Below, in pieces: positions 1-8,314 of a DNA stretch of 57,643 bases. Below the pieces are notes generated by a model. The model was not told the DNA's origin. It did no database searches and saw only the letters and a program-made list of their open reading frames with translations. This stretch comes from Dethiosulfovibrio faecalis (GTDB lineage: Bacteria; Synergistota; Synergistia; Synergistales; Dethiosulfovibrionaceae), in assembly GCF_021568795.1 (NCBI RefSeq), contig NZ_JAKGUE010000019.1:1-57643 (forward strand), given 5' to 3'. The stretch's first letter is position 1; every line of letters starts with the position of its first letter. The position numbers were made by a program, and so were the translations under genes.

Positions 1-96
1 CACCGCAGGAGATCTACTTCGGAAAGGAAGACCTATAGCAGTCTGACCTAAACTAATCTAGGCTAAAAAATGGTCTTGACAATGGGGTCCACCATA
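1..96 (+). mobile_element. 3' end of an IS3-type insertion sequence (partial)
   Basis: Bases 3-38 encode PQEIYFGKEDL and a stop, which resembles the C-terminus of IS3-family OrfB transposases (usual form TPxEvYFg). After 45 bases the sequence ends in GGGGTCCACCATA (84-96). Its reverse complement begins TATGGTGGACCC, close to TATAGTGGACCC at the other window edge (57545), as expected for the two inverted ends of one IS type. The element extends left of the window. The exact tip (93-96) and subgroup cannot be fixed from this piece. Confidence 0.6.
3..38 (+). CDS. IS3-family transposase OrfB, C-terminal fragment
   Basis: Only the last eleven codons are in the window: PQEIYFGKEDL followed by TAG. 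The motif P-x-E-[IV]-Y-F-G close to the stop is typical of the integrase-core transposases of IS3 elements, which end a few residues after it. The gene is cut by the window edge, so catalytic DDE residues are not visible. An inverted-repeat-like terminus 45 bases downstream supports the assignment. Confidence 0.5.
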   Translation, partial: PQEIYFGKEDL

Positions 97-443
97 CTTG
101 TCCTTGTGTTTATCAAACAATAGCTATGCATGCTCACATTCGAAACATAGGGGATGGGGAAATTAATTGAACCATTCATTATAAGCCCTGCCCTCAATAT
201 TTCTATGCTATCCTTTGCATCTGTATCAGTCTCACAGTTCGTTGTGTATATTTCTGAAAAGACACGCTCAAAGAATACTTCCATATTTTGATAACATGTT
301 TCTAGCTTATGGTGATTGGCCATATATGCCGCATCAAATATCTCAAACCTAAGTTTTCGTCCGGTAATTCCGAACCCTTCATGATGGACTTCTTCTCCCT
401 CTTTAAGGCCGAGAAATTGACAAGGAAAATAGAACTGCGGCAT
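63..443 (-). CDS. Hypothetical protein, C-terminus replaced by IS sequence
   Basis: A 126-residue product of no recognised family. The ATG at 443 sits nine bases after an AAGGAG ribosome site; a TTG at 452 is in frame but too close to that site. The gene is AT-rich compared with the rest of the window, suggesting recent acquisition. The last ten or so codons (MVDPIVKTIF) come from the IS terminus at 84-96, so the native 3' end was probably lost when the IS inserted. The protein is neutral, with several aromatic residues and no obvious signal peptide or membrane segment. No function is proposed. Confidence 0.5.
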   Translation of the reverse strand: MPQFYFPCQFLGLKEGEEVHHEGFGITGRKLRFEIFDAAYMANHHKLETCYQNMEVFFERVFSEIYTTNCETDTDAKDSIEILRAGLIMNGSINFPIPYVSNVSMHSYCLINTRTSMVDPIVKTIF

Positions 444-586
444 TACTTTCAACTCCTTTTTTAATGTTATGAAATTGACCTGCCCCCAATGCGCTTCAAC
501 TAAAATTCGTTACATTTACATAAATCTTCATGGGCCAATGATACCACGGCTTCAGCCCAGTCTTTTGCTCTATCCTATTTCCAGCG

Positions 587-615
587 TTGACTTTAAACGC
601 ACTTCGCTCTATTGT
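587..615 (+). promoter_or_regulatory. Probable sigma-70 promoter of the integrase relic
   Basis: TTGACT at 587-592 and TATTGT at 610-615 are separated by 17 bases. They lie about 20-50 bases before the recombinase start, in an AT-rich gap between divergent genes. The -10 match is only moderate. Confidence 0.4.
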
Positions 616-636
616 GAAAATTAACGAAAGACATTC

Positions 637-1222
637 ATGAGATCACCCCAAGGAAGCCATCCCACTATGGACTTCGTCCACCCCATCAAAGACAAGCACG
701 AGGTTGAGGCTATGAAGAAGGTACTCAAGAACGGCCGTCTGAGGGACTACGCGCTCTTCGACCTCGGCATTAAATCTGCCCTTCGAATCTCTGGCCTCCT
801 CGCCTTAACGGTTAAGAACGTGACCACAGACAAGGGCGCTGTTCGGGGCCATATCACCCTGAAGAAGTCCAAGACCGACCGGGAAGACCAAAGACTTCCC
901 GATTGGACCGTTAACAAGAGAAGCCATCAATGAGCACCTTGATGGATCGTCCATGCTTCTTCCCTATAGGAAGAGTTCCAAGGCTGTCGGAAAAGAACAG
1001 GCCTACCGCATCCTCAACAGTACAGCACGAACAGTAAGGATCAAGAATACCATCGGCACTCACATTCTGCGGAAGACCTTTGCCTATCATGCCTACAAAA
1101 GCGGTCATAACCTGTCCATGATTCAGAATCTCCTCAATCACTCTGCTCCTTCGGTCACACTAAGGTACATCGGCATAACCAAAGAGGAGATGGATAACAT
1201 CTTCCTGACCTTGAACCTCTAA
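637..1222 (+). pseudogene. Tyrosine recombinase/integrase, frameshifted
   Basis: The reading frame starting at 637 (or ATG 667, MDFVHPIKDK) carries the first catalytic arginine in SALRISGLL. It runs out of frame near 891-895. From 893 the sequence continues in frame 2 as DFPIGPLTREAINEHLDG and then to the HILRKTFAYH box (H-x-x-R), the LNHS box and a tyrosine near TLRYIG. These are the C-terminal catalytic residues of phage-type integrases. One extra base in the AAA of CCAAAGAC explains the break. The full product would be about 195 residues, the size of small catalytic-domain-only integrases that lack an arm-binding domain. A real mutation or a sequencing error are both possible; nearby IS and relic genes favour decay. 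Confidence 0.8.
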
Positions 1223-1243
1223 GCGAGGATATTCTGATTCAGT

Positions 1244-1275
1244 GCCCCTGTCTGGTAGCAGGGGCTTTTCCTTTC
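1244..1275 (+). terminator. Intrinsic terminator after the integrase relic
   Basis: GCCCCTG (1244-1250) pairs with CAGGGGC (1259-1265) around an 8-base loop and is followed by TTTTCCTTTC. It begins 22 bases after the recombinase stop. Confidence 0.7.
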
Positions 1276-1437
1276 CCGGATTCCTCTTCTGCCTCTAACC
1301 AATCCAGGACACCCACGAGGGACGCTAAGCAAAGCTGACTGGTACGTATATACGCTCACATTTTGCCGCCAAAAATTTTTGTTATTGCATACCCAACAAG
1401 ATTCTTAATGCATGTTAACCACGTTCCTTTCTCTACA

Positions 1438-1632
1438 TCATACTTCATCTTCCTTGATAGAATACCGCGGGAGCACTTTTATTTCGTTGGGAGCAACAAT
1501 TGCGGCTTTAGTCCTAGCGATAATGAGTGGGAACCTCCGCCCTAGAGATACGCCCAAAATGGCCGCTGTGTTGGCCATCACTCCCGAAGGGAGGTTTTCG
1601 TTCAGCAACAGGACGAGCTTCTTTCCATTCAA
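1438..1632 (-). pseudogene. DUF2000-like fragment
   Basis: A TTG at 1632 follows a GGAGGT ribosome site and opens a 64-codon frame. It reads NGKKLVLLLNENLPSG followed by VMANTAAILGVSLGRR, the N-terminal pattern of DUF2000 proteins (hydrophobic strand, D/N-E-x-L-P-x-G, N-x-A-A helix). DUF2000 proteins are usually about 130-140 residues, so this one is cut to less than half, and the last 25 residues do not resemble the family. It follows the AraC relic by about 40 bases on the same strand, suggesting a former two-gene unit. It is probably non-functional. Confidence 0.45.
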
Positions 1633-1673
1633 GCGGCTACACCTCCATGATCGTCTACGTTGAAAAACCGTAT

Positions 1674-1830
1674 TTACCCGAAAGACATAAAGTAACGTTT
1701 CGGCGTTATTCCCAATATCTTCTTGAAACAGTTGGTTAAATGGCTTTGATCGCTGAATCCGGCGGAACAGGCTACCTCCGCTAGGGGCATACCCCTCTCG
1801 CAGCCTCTCGTCTAAATTACCACCGTCGTA
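1674..1830 (-). pseudogene. AraC-family regulator, C-terminal relic with frameshift
   Basis: Between 1790 and 1674 one minus-strand frame reads MPLAEVACSAGFSDQSHLTN and then CFKKILGITPKRY. This is the second helix-turn-helix of AraC/XylS regulators (GFxDqSHLtrxFKkxxGxtPxxYR). Just upstream, NLDERLREG, the usual preceding helix, is in another frame, so a one-base shift lies in the GGGG run near 1791-1795. No effector domain remains; the sequence gives way to the promoter of the ABC operon. It may once have controlled that neighbour or the DUF2000 gene behind it. Confidence 0.65.
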
Positions 1831-1881
1831 AAGGATTTTCTTGTAGAATCTTGCTGTTTTGCCGATAGACATATTCTCGTA

Positions 1882-1890
1882 TGTTATAAT
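1882..1890 (+). promoter_or_regulatory. Extended -10 promoter of the ABC transporter operon
   Basis: TGTTATAAT at 1882-1890 is a perfect extended -10 element (TGnTATAAT), 23 bases before the start codon at 1914. No good -35 lies at 17 bases, which extended -10 promoters often tolerate. AAAGGAGG at 1901-1908 is the ribosome site. Confidence 0.55.
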
Positions 1891-1913
1891 TTTTATCTCC
1901 AAAGGAGGCCGAG

Positions 1914-2651
1914 ATGCGATATAACGACATCGTCCTGACCGTCCGTTCTTTAAAGAAAAGTTTCGGCCCCGTAGACGCCCTCGTAGAGGGAGATCTGACC
2001 CTCGAGAGGGGAAAGATAACTGCGTTGGTGGGAAACAACGGAGCGGGAAAGACCACTCTGATCAAATGCATAACCGGAGCGCTGCGGCCTGATTACGGCT
2101 ATATATCCCTTAGGGGCGAAGCGACCCCTTCTCTTACCCTGGCCGAAGCTCGTCGTAGGGGGATAGCCACAGTCTATCAGGATTTGGCCCTTGTGGACGT
2201 GTTGGACGTAGCGTCGAACATATGGCTCGGGATGGAACCCTCGAGATGGGGCATCGTCGATCGAAAGGTTATGAGAAGGCGTTCGATCGAGCTGCTTAAA
2301 CGATTCGCCATAGACCTTCCTTCCGTCGCTACCCCCGTCTCCGATCTCTCCGGAGGCCAGAGACAGGCGGTAGCCCTGGCCCGGGCGATCGCCCAGGGAG
2401 GAGATATATTGATACTGGACGAGCCGACGTCTGCCATGGGAATAGTGGAAAGATCCCACATCGTCGATGCCGTGAAGAAGTTACGGAAGGACGGACAGGC
2501 GATACTCTACATAAGCCACGATATGGAACAGGTCCTGGAGACCGCCGACGAAGTTGTTATCATGCGCAACGGAAGAACCATAGCCTGTATTCCCGTCGGC
2601 GAACTCGACCCCCTATCCCTTGCGGGATGGATCTCCGGAGCCATCTCGTGA
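1914..2651 (+). CDS. Sugar-type ABC transporter ATP-binding protein
   Basis: A single nucleotide-binding domain of 245 residues that would energise import with the permease and binding protein encoded next. Visible motifs are Walker A GNNGAGKTT (about residues 41-49), Q-loop VYQDL, signature LSGGQRQ, Walker B ILILDEP and the H-loop histidine in YISHD. It is a half-length ATPase like FrcA, not the duplicated RbsA/MglA form, so it must act as a homodimer. The start follows a strong AAAGGAGG site. The 3' end overlaps the permease gene by 25 bases, implying coupled translation. The substrate is not shown by the ATPase itself; the carbohydrate-uptake class and the methyltransferase genes downstream suggest a small methylated polyol, sugar or related solute. 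Confidence 0.9.
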   Translation: MRYNDIVLTVRSLKKSFGPVDALVEGDLTLERGKITALVGNNGAGKTTLIKCITGALRPDYGYISLRGEATPSLTLAEARRRGIATVYQDLALVDVLDVASNIWLGMEPSRWGIVDRKVMRRRSIELLKRFAIDLPSVATPVSDLSGGQRQAVALARAIAQGGDILILDEPTSAMGIVERSHIVDAVKKLRKDGQAILYISHDMEQVLETADEVVIMRNGRTIACIPVGELDPLSLAGWISGAIS

Positions 2652-3574
2652 AAAGCACTAGACCGCTGCGGTTGGCTGGAGTCATCTCGATCTCCTGTTT
2701 GATCTTCGCCCTGTCGTCGCCTTACTTCATGAACTGGGACAACATCAGGAACGTGCTGGATCAAAGCACTCTCAACATAGTCGTAGGCCTGGGGATGTCC
2801 CTTTTGATCGCATCAGGAGGGATAGACCTCTCGGTAGGCTCCGCAGTGGCGCTGATAGGGGTGATGATAGCCCCCGCGCTGAAAGCAGGGCTACCGACGT
2901 CCACGGTATGCCTGGCCGCCCTGGCGGCGGGGACGATCGCGGGCCTATGGAACGCGGGTATCGTCGTTTTTCTGAGGATCAATCCCTTCATAGCGACCTT
3001 GGCCTCTATGTCTCTGATGTCCGGTCTGGCACTGATAATCACGCAGGGAACGCCGGTTTACGGCTTCCCGCCGTCTTTCACGTTTATAGGCAGAGGCCGG
3101 ATCATAGGCCTCCCTGTGTCGGTTATAGTCTGCACCCTGTTATTTCTGGCTCTGTGGTTCTTCTTCTCGTTCACTCGATTCGGGATATACACCATCGGAC
3201 TGGGCAACAACGAGGAGGCCCTCAGACGATGCGGAATCAGGGTAAAGCGCTGGAAGACCGGCCTATACTGCCTTTGCGGATGCTGCGCCGCCATAGCTGC
3301 CGTGCTTATTACCTCGCGTCTCAACAGCGCGGAACCTCTGGCGGGGGCGATGATGGAGATGGACGCCATAGCCACGGCGGTGCTCGGAGGAACGGCCATA
3401 CAGGGCGGCAAAACCAGCCTGACAGGTACCGTTCTGGCGGGGATTCTGCTGGCGCTGGTAAAGAACGGCCTCACCATGCTCGGAGTCTCGTCCTACTATC
3501 AGGGATTTTCCGTAGGTGCCATCGTCCTCATCTCGGTAGTTCTTTCGGAGCGATCGACGAGGACGAAACAATAG
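2627..3574 (+). CDS. Ribose/galactose-type ABC transporter permease
   Basis: A 315-residue inner-membrane protein of the RbsC/branched-chain permease class (BPD_transp_2). It has about eight to ten hydrophobic segments, the family stretch ASGGIDLSVGS (around residue 62) and, near the C-terminus, ATAVLGGTAIQGGKTSLTGT, the cytoplasmic region that contacts the ATPase. The ATG at 2627 overlaps the ATPase gene by 25 bases. It probably forms a homodimeric channel with the preceding ATPase and receives solute from the binding protein encoded after it. Family level is clear; substrate is unknown. Confidence 0.9.
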   Translation: MDLRSHLVKSTRPLRLAGVISISCLIFALSSPYFMNWDNIRNVLDQSTLNIVVGLGMSLLIASGGIDLSVGSAVALIGVMIAPALKAGLPTSTVCLAALAAGTIAGLWNAGIVVFLRINPFIATLASMSLMSGLALIITQGTPVYGFPPSFTFIGRGRIIGLPVSVIVCTLLFLALWFFFSFTRFGIYTIGLGNNEEALRRCGIRVKRWKTGLYCLCGCCAAIAAVLITSRLNSAEPLAGAMMEMDAIATAVLGGTAIQGGKTSLTGTVLAGILLALVKNGLTMLGVSSYYQGFSVGAIVLISVVLSERSTRTKQ

Positions 3575-3595
3575 ATAGCGGAGGGTGATTTGAAA

Positions 3596-4612
3596 ATGAA
3601 GATAGCGAAGTTCTTATGTGCGGCGACGCTGTGTTGCGCCATGGCGACAACCTCTTTCGCAGGCGAACCGAACCCGATGGTGTCCAAATCGATAGCGACA
3701 ATCGAGGATCAGCTGGGGTCGTTGCCCGACATAACCGGCCAGGAACGCATAGGGGTTCTGGTGATAACCCTGTCCAACCCTTATTGGGTTACCATGAAAG
3801 AACGCTACGGCGAGTGGGCAAAGGAGATGGGGATATCGGTGGAGGTTATGGCGGCTCCGACCGAAAAAGACCTCAAGTCTCAGCTCAACACCCTGGAGGC
3901 CATGGTGGCCAAGAAATACGACGGAATCATAGTTACCCCGATGGACCCGTTCAATCTTATACCGGGCATAGTAAAGGCCGACGAAAAAGGCATCCCGGTC
4001 GTATGTTCCGGCCCCGAGGTAAGCAGAGATGGTTTAAAGCAGGCCGGTGCCGTAATGGACGGATGGATAACCGCCACGTTCAAAGACCAGGGTCGACTCT
4101 GCGCCGAGGACATGGGTAAAAAGCTGCCCTCCGGATCGGAGGTCGCCATAATAGAGGGGATCCCCGGAGCCGGACAGAGCAAAGCCCGGAGAGAGGGAGC
4201 GTCCGAGGGCTTCGAAAAAACCGGACTCAAACTGGTCGCGGTGGAAGCCGGCAATTGGGACAGAAACAGGGCCTACGACATAACGACAAACCTCGTGAAA
4301 GCCCATCCCAAACTCAAGGGAATATATTGCGCCAACGACGTGATGGCTCTTGCCGCGGTGGACGCCCTCGAGGTAGCGGGAATAAAGGACGTGACGGTAT
4401 ACGGAACGGACTTCATCCCTGAGGCGGCAGAGGCAATAAAAAGCGGCAGGTTGGCCGGATCGACCACATTCTCCCAGGCCGCATGGACCAGAGGAGCTCT
4501 CGTCTACACTCTGAAGCTGATCAAGAAGGACGAGGACCTTCCGGAAAAACTGTCCGTTCCGATAACCCTGGTGAACGGAGAGAACATCGGGCAATTCCAG
4601 GGGTGGAAATGA
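3596..4612 (+). CDS. Periplasmic sugar-type substrate-binding protein
   Basis: A Peripla_BP_4 (ribose-binding fold) protein of 338 residues with an N-terminal signal peptide (KIAKFLCAATLCCAMATTSFA, cleavage after AFA-like SFA). The mature part shows the two-lobe pattern: IGVLVITLSNPYW at strand one, YDGIIVTPMDP in lobe one, and YCANDVMALAAVDAL in lobe two. ATG 3596 lies eleven bases after GGAGG; a TTG at 3590 is the alternative and adds two residues. The gene follows the permease by 21 bases. It is the extracytoplasmic receptor of the importer. The NPYW aromatic and the acidic residues later in each lobe are typical of carbohydrate ligands, but the ligand cannot be read from sequence. Confidence 0.9.
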   Translation: MKIAKFLCAATLCCAMATTSFAGEPNPMVSKSIATIEDQLGSLPDITGQERIGVLVITLSNPYWVTMKERYGEWAKEMGISVEVMAAPTEKDLKSQLNTLEAMVAKKYDGIIVTPMDPFNLIPGIVKADEKGIPVVCSGPEVSRDGLKQAGAVMDGWITATFKDQGRLCAEDMGKKLPSGSEVAIIEGIPGAGQSKARREGASEGFEKTGLKLVAVEAGNWDRNRAYDITTNLVKAHPKLKGIYCANDVMALAAVDALEVAGIKDVTVYGTDFIPEAAEAIKSGRLAGSTTFSQAAWTRGALVYTLKLIKKDEDLPEKLSVPITLVNGENIGQFQGWK

Positions 4613-4615
4613 TCG

Positions 4616-5440
4616 ATGGAACTCCGCAAAATAGCTATTCTTTTCTGTGATCAGGACAACCCGTTCTGGTTGGAGACGATACGCATGTACCGGGAATTCC
4701 TCCCGGTACATGGTTTTTATGGAGACTTTCTCTTTCCCGAGGATCCGAGAGACGGTCTATGTCAGGCCGAACTCATGGAAAGACACCTGACGGCGGACTA
4801 CGACGGCATGATAATAAACCCCCTGACGGCGGAAAACCTCCTGCCCCCGCTTGAGTCATCGTCCAGAAAATTTCCCGTCTTCGACGTAGGCCCCAAGTGC
4901 GACCAAGAGATGGTAGCCGGCATATCCGGTTATATACCGTTACAGGCGGCCGACTTCGAGGAACAGGGCCGAATGTGCACGGAGGCCATACTGGGAAACT
5001 GCGACGGTCCTCTGGGCTGCATCGGCGGCCCCATCGACACCAGGCAGAGCAGGATGAGGATCGAGGGGGCCGTAAAGGCGGCAAGGCAAAGAAGCCTAAC
5101 GGTCCTCGACGTGGAATGGAGCGACTTCACCAGAGAGGGCGGCAGAAGGGCGATGAAAAAGCTGATTCCCCTAAAACCCGGAGCCATATTCTGCGCCAAC
5201 GACCTTATGGCTCTGGGGGCCATAGAGACCGCCGCCGAAAAGGGCGTCGAAATTCCCGTAGGCGGCGTAGACCTCATACCGGAGGCCCTTTCCGCCATAG
5301 AGGAGGGAGCTCTGACCGCCTCCGTAGGGCTCGATCCGGCAGAGCTGGTAGATGAAATACTGAAATCGATCGGTTTATTTATGAGAGATAAACTTGTCCC
5401 CACGGGAACTCTTGCGAACAATATATTGAAAACTCGATAG
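4616..5440 (+). CDS. Signal-less binding-protein homologue (possible cytoplasmic sensor)
   Basis: A 274-residue relative of the preceding binding protein. It shares KIAILFCDQDNPFW, ADYDGMIINPL, GCIGGPIDTRQSRMRIEG and IFCANDLMALGAIETAAEKG with it. It starts directly at the first beta strand (MELRKIAILF), with no signal peptide, lipobox or DNA-binding domain. It should therefore stay in the cytoplasm, which is unusual for this family. It starts three bases after the stop of the secreted paralogue, so the two are co-translated. It may be a cytosolic sensor, a carrier that hands substrate to the methyltransferases, or a permease partner; nothing in the sequence decides this. LacI-type regulators share this fold but have an N-terminal helix-turn-helix, which is missing here. 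Confidence 0.8.
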   Translation: MELRKIAILFCDQDNPFWLETIRMYREFLPVHGFYGDFLFPEDPRDGLCQAELMERHLTADYDGMIINPLTAENLLPPLESSSRKFPVFDVGPKCDQEMVAGISGYIPLQAADFEEQGRMCTEAILGNCDGPLGCIGGPIDTRQSRMRIEGAVKAARQRSLTVLDVEWSDFTREGGRRAMKKLIPLKPGAIFCANDLMALGAIETAAEKGVEIPVGGVDLIPEALSAIEEGALTASVGLDPAELVDEILKSIGLFMRDKLVPTGTLANNILKTR

Positions 5441-5456
5441 CATAAATGTTTCGATC

Positions 5457-5485
5457 TTGTCGCGTAAATCCTCCACGTGTATACT
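5457..5485 (+). promoter_or_regulatory. Probable sigma-70 promoter of the corrinoid operon
   Basis: TTGTCG (5457-5462) and TATACT (5480-5485) with exactly 17 bases between, 53 bases before the corrinoid-protein ATG. It suggests the methyltransferase genes have their own promoter in addition to read-through from the transporter genes. Confidence 0.5.
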
Positions 5486-5537
5486 GCCATTGGGCATAAT
5501 TTTTATGCTTAATAGTTACAAGGGGAGGAACTACAAG

Positions 5538-6212
5538 ATGGAGAAAGAAAATATGCTTAAAGAACTGGCCAGATCGGTGGTCGACATGGACGAGGAGACG
5601 TCGGCGGAGCTATCCAAAAGTTACGTCGAAGCGGGGTTCGACGCCTACGACGGCATCTCCTCGGGACTTTCCGTAGGTATGGACGAGGCGGGAAGGCTGT
5701 ACGAAGAGGAGGAGTACTACATACCGGAACTGCTGCTGTGCTCCGACGCCATGTACGCCGGTCTGGACGTGCTTAAGCCCCACCTTCGCAGGGACGATTC
5801 GTCCGAGACCTACAAGGCGGTGGTCGGGGTGGTCGAGGGCGACACCCACGACATAGGGAAGAATCTTTTCAAGGTGATGCTGGAGACCGTAGGATTCGAG
5901 GTCTACGACCTGGGAAGGGACGTTCCCCCCAAGGAGTTCGTCGACAAGGCCATCGAGGTGGGAGCTCATCTGGTAGGGATGTCCACCTTGATGACAACCA
6001 CCATGCCCAACATGCCGATTGTCATAGACCTGCTCAAGGCGGAGGGCATAAGGGATAAGACTATCGTCATGGTAGGAGGAGGCCCTATCTCCAGGAGCTT
6101 CGCCCAGAAGATAGGTGCCGACGGCTACGAGCCGGAGGCATCCGCCGGAGCCAGACTGGCCAGGGAGCTGGTGACGACGAAGCTGGAGACTATGTCCCAT
6201 GCCGCAGTTTAA
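5538..6212 (+). CDS. Corrinoid (cobalamin-binding) methyl-carrier protein
   Basis: A 224-residue MtaC/MtbC/MttC-type protein. An N-terminal helical cap (about residues 1-85; B12-binding_2) precedes a Rossmann-like B12 domain. The latter has GDTHDIGKNL, whose histidine supplies the lower cobalt ligand, and GMSTLMTTTM followed by VMVGGGPIS, the other cobalamin contacts. It shuttles a methyl group from a substrate methyltransferase to a second acceptor enzyme. ATG 5538 follows AGGGGAGGA by seven bases; the in-frame region further upstream lacks a ribosome site and overlaps the promoter. The gene overlaps the next one by 14 bases, indicating tight co-expression with the methyltransferases it serves. 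Confidence 0.93.
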   Translation: MEKENMLKELARSVVDMDEETSAELSKSYVEAGFDAYDGISSGLSVGMDEAGRLYEEEEYYIPELLLCSDAMYAGLDVLKPHLRRDDSSETYKAVVGVVEGDTHDIGKNLFKVMLETVGFEVYDLGRDVPPKEFVDKAIEVGAHLVGMSTLMTTTMPNMPIVIDLLKAEGIRDKTIVMVGGGPISRSFAQKIGADGYEPEASAGARLARELVTTKLETMSHAAV

Positions 6213-7293
6213 GGATTTAATGACCCCGCTGGAACGTGCCAAGGCTATGTCGACGGGACAGCCGGTGGACCGGTTACAGTGCAACCCCAACCTCTCCAAC
6301 GGGATCGCCCGCATATCGGGATGCAGAATATCCGAGTTCAACCACGACCCGAGAGCCCTGGCCGACGCCGTCATCGCCACCCACAGGAGATTCGGAGGCG
6401 ACGGAGCCAAGGTATTCACCGACCTCTTCACCGTCGCCGAGGCGATGGGAGCCAAGATCAAGTTCCCCGACGACGACACGGCGGACCTACTGGAGCCCGC
6501 CATAGACGACGTCTCCAGGATAGACGAGCTGGAGCCAATAGATCCGGAGAAGGCCTGTAGAATCCCGGTCCACCTGAAAGCGATGGAGATGGTGGTGGAC
6601 GAGATAAGCTCCGAGGTCCCCTGCACCGCCTTGGTGGTCGGCCCCTTCACCACCGCCTTCTTTCTGATAGGCGTAGAGAAAATGACGAGGCTGATGGTGC
6701 GAGATCCCCAGTCGGTGGACAGGCTATGTCAGGTCTCGTTGGAAAGCACACTGCGCTACGTGGACGCCGCCGCCTCCAGGGGCATGGGCATATCCATAGC
6801 AGAGCCCCTCTCATCCTGCACCGTCGTCAGCCCCAAACACTTCAGGCGCTACGCCGCCCCGGCGGTAGGAAAACTGCTGAACCACATCAAGGACAAGGGC
6901 ATGGGCACATCGATGCACATCTGCGGCAAGACCGACGGAATCTGGGAGGATCTGGCCGACATGGGTCTGAACGCCCTCAGCATAGACAACGTGGTTCCCC
7001 TGCCGGATTGCGTATCCAAGGTGGGAGACAGGATGAAGATAATGGGCAAGGTGGACCCCTCGTCGGTTATGTTCGCCGGAACCAGGGAAGAGGTTCGAAA
7101 GGCCTGCCTGTCCGACATCCGAGACGCCTATCGATCGCCCAAGGGATTCGCCCTAATGTCCGGATGCGGTCTTCCGGTGGAGACGCCGATAAGGAATATC
7201 GACGCCATGATGGACGCAACCAGGGAGCTCGGATGGCCCATAACCGAGGAAAAGCAGGAGAAGGCTCTGGCGATCGACAGGTATGACGACTGA
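6199..7293 (+). CDS. URO-D-fold methyltransferase 1 (MtaA/CmuA type)
   Basis: A 364-residue uroporphyrinogen-decarboxylase-superfamily protein. In MtaA, MtbA and CmuA this fold is a zinc methyltransferase acting on a corrinoid protein. The zinc motif is present: H240-x-C242 in SMHICGKT and C323 in SGCGLP. Catalytic URO-D porphyrin residues are not expected in this branch. It starts inside the corrinoid gene (14-base overlap) and overlaps the next gene by 11 bases. It may be either the substrate-demethylating enzyme or the enzyme that passes methyl from corrinoid to a thiol or folate; the sequence alone does not say which. No MttB, MtaB or MtrH-like partner is in the window, so one of the three URO-D proteins probably has the substrate-side role. 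Confidence 0.88.
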   Translation: MPQFKDLMTPLERAKAMSTGQPVDRLQCNPNLSNGIARISGCRISEFNHDPRALADAVIATHRRFGGDGAKVFTDLFTVAEAMGAKIKFPDDDTADLLEPAIDDVSRIDELEPIDPEKACRIPVHLKAMEMVVDEISSEVPCTALVVGPFTTAFFLIGVEKMTRLMVRDPQSVDRLCQVSLESTLRYVDAAASRGMGISIAEPLSSCTVVSPKHFRRYAAPAVGKLLNHIKDKGMGTSMHICGKTDGIWEDLADMGLNALSIDNVVPLPDCVSKVGDRMKIMGKVDPSSVMFAGTREEVRKACLSDIRDAYRSPKGFALMSGCGLPVETPIRNIDAMMDATRELGWPITEEKQEKALAIDRYDD

Positions 7294-8314
7294 GATGACG
7301 GAGCTGAAAAGGCTGATCGACGCTCTGAAGAGGGAGCCGGTGGACCGCCCTCCCTGCATATGTCCGGGCGGGATGATGAACATGATCGTAGAGGACGTTA
7401 TGGACCTGACGAACAGGACCTGGCCCGAGGCCCATATCGACGGAGAGGCCATGGCCGAGCTGGCGGCGGGACAGCCGGAAAACGGGGGGTTCGAGAACTA
7501 CGGGGTTCCATTCTGCATGACCGTAGAGGCCGAAGCCATGGGAGCGCCCGTATCGATGGGAGACAGGATCCACGAACCAAGGGTCACCGGATACGTCATG
7601 TCGAACTCCGGCGACATGGGCAGCCTGAAGGAGATGGACCTATCCTCCGGCCGTACGGCCCAGGTATGTCGGGCGATTTCCCTCCTGAAAAAAAGAAACG
7701 GCGACATACCGGTAATAGCCAACCTAACCGGTCCGATAAGCCTCGCCACATCGCTCGTGGATCCCTCGCTTTTCTATAAGGATATGAAAAAGAGCCCGGA
7801 GAAAGTCCAGATTCTGATGGATTTCGTGGTGGAACAGCTCGTTCGATTCGGGATGGCCCAGATCGAGGCGGGAGCGGACGTCCTCACCATATCGGACCCA
7901 AGCGGAACGGGAGAGATCCTAGGACCTAAGGCATTCGAAAGATGGGCGATCCCCGCCCTCAACGGCATACTGGACCGACTATCCCCCTCCGTGAAGGGCA
8001 CCATAGTACATATATGCGGACGTCTAGGCGGGGTGGCCCATCTTCTGGACGACATAAGGAGCGACTGCATCAGTTTCGATTCCATAACCTCCGCCAAAGA
8101 ATTGGCCCTCAGGTTGAGCACTAAATCCCTTATGGGAAACGTGAGCACCCTTGCCATAGAGACTGCCTCTCCCGAACATCTGAAACGGATGGCGAAGGTG
8201 TGCATGGACCATGGAATCGACATACTGTCCCCCGCCTGCGGCATCGGGGCGGGAACGGCTCTGAGCCAGGTACGGACTCTGGTGGATAGCGCAAAGGAAA
8301 GGAAGTCTTCATGA
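7283..8314 (+). CDS. URO-D-fold methyltransferase 2
   Basis: A 343-residue second member of the URO-D methyltransferase family with an intact zinc motif: H243-x-C245 in IVHICGRLGG and C319 in SPACGIGAG. The N-terminal PVDRPPCICPGGMMN and the central GPISLATSLVDPSLFYKD are shared features of MtaA-like enzymes. It overlaps methyltransferase 1 by 11 bases and the corrinoid activator by four (ATGA), so it is translated as part of the same unit. Presence of two complete zinc enzymes fits a methyl-donor-side and acceptor-side pair on one corrinoid protein. The assignment of sides is inference. Confidence 0.88.
   Translation: MTTEMTELKRLIDALKREPVDRPPCICPGGMMNMIVEDVMDLTNRTWPEAHIDGEAMAELAAGQPENGGFENYGVPFCMTVEAEAMGAPVSMGDRIHEPRVTGYVMSNSGDMGSLKEMDLSSGRTAQVCRAISLLKKRNGDIPVIANLTGPISLATSLVDPSLFYKDMKKSPEKVQILMDFVVEQLVRFGMAQIEAGADVLTISDPSGTGEILGPKAFERWAIPALNGILDRLSPSVKGTIVHICGRLGGVAHLLDDIRSDCISFDSITSAKELALRLSTKSLMGNVSTLAIETASPEHLKRMAKVCMDHGIDILSPACGIGAGTALSQVRTLVDSAKERKSS

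Noticed and set aside
5610-6653. 347-codon minus-strand frame
   Set aside because: Lies opposite the corrinoid protein and methyltransferase 1, both well supported.
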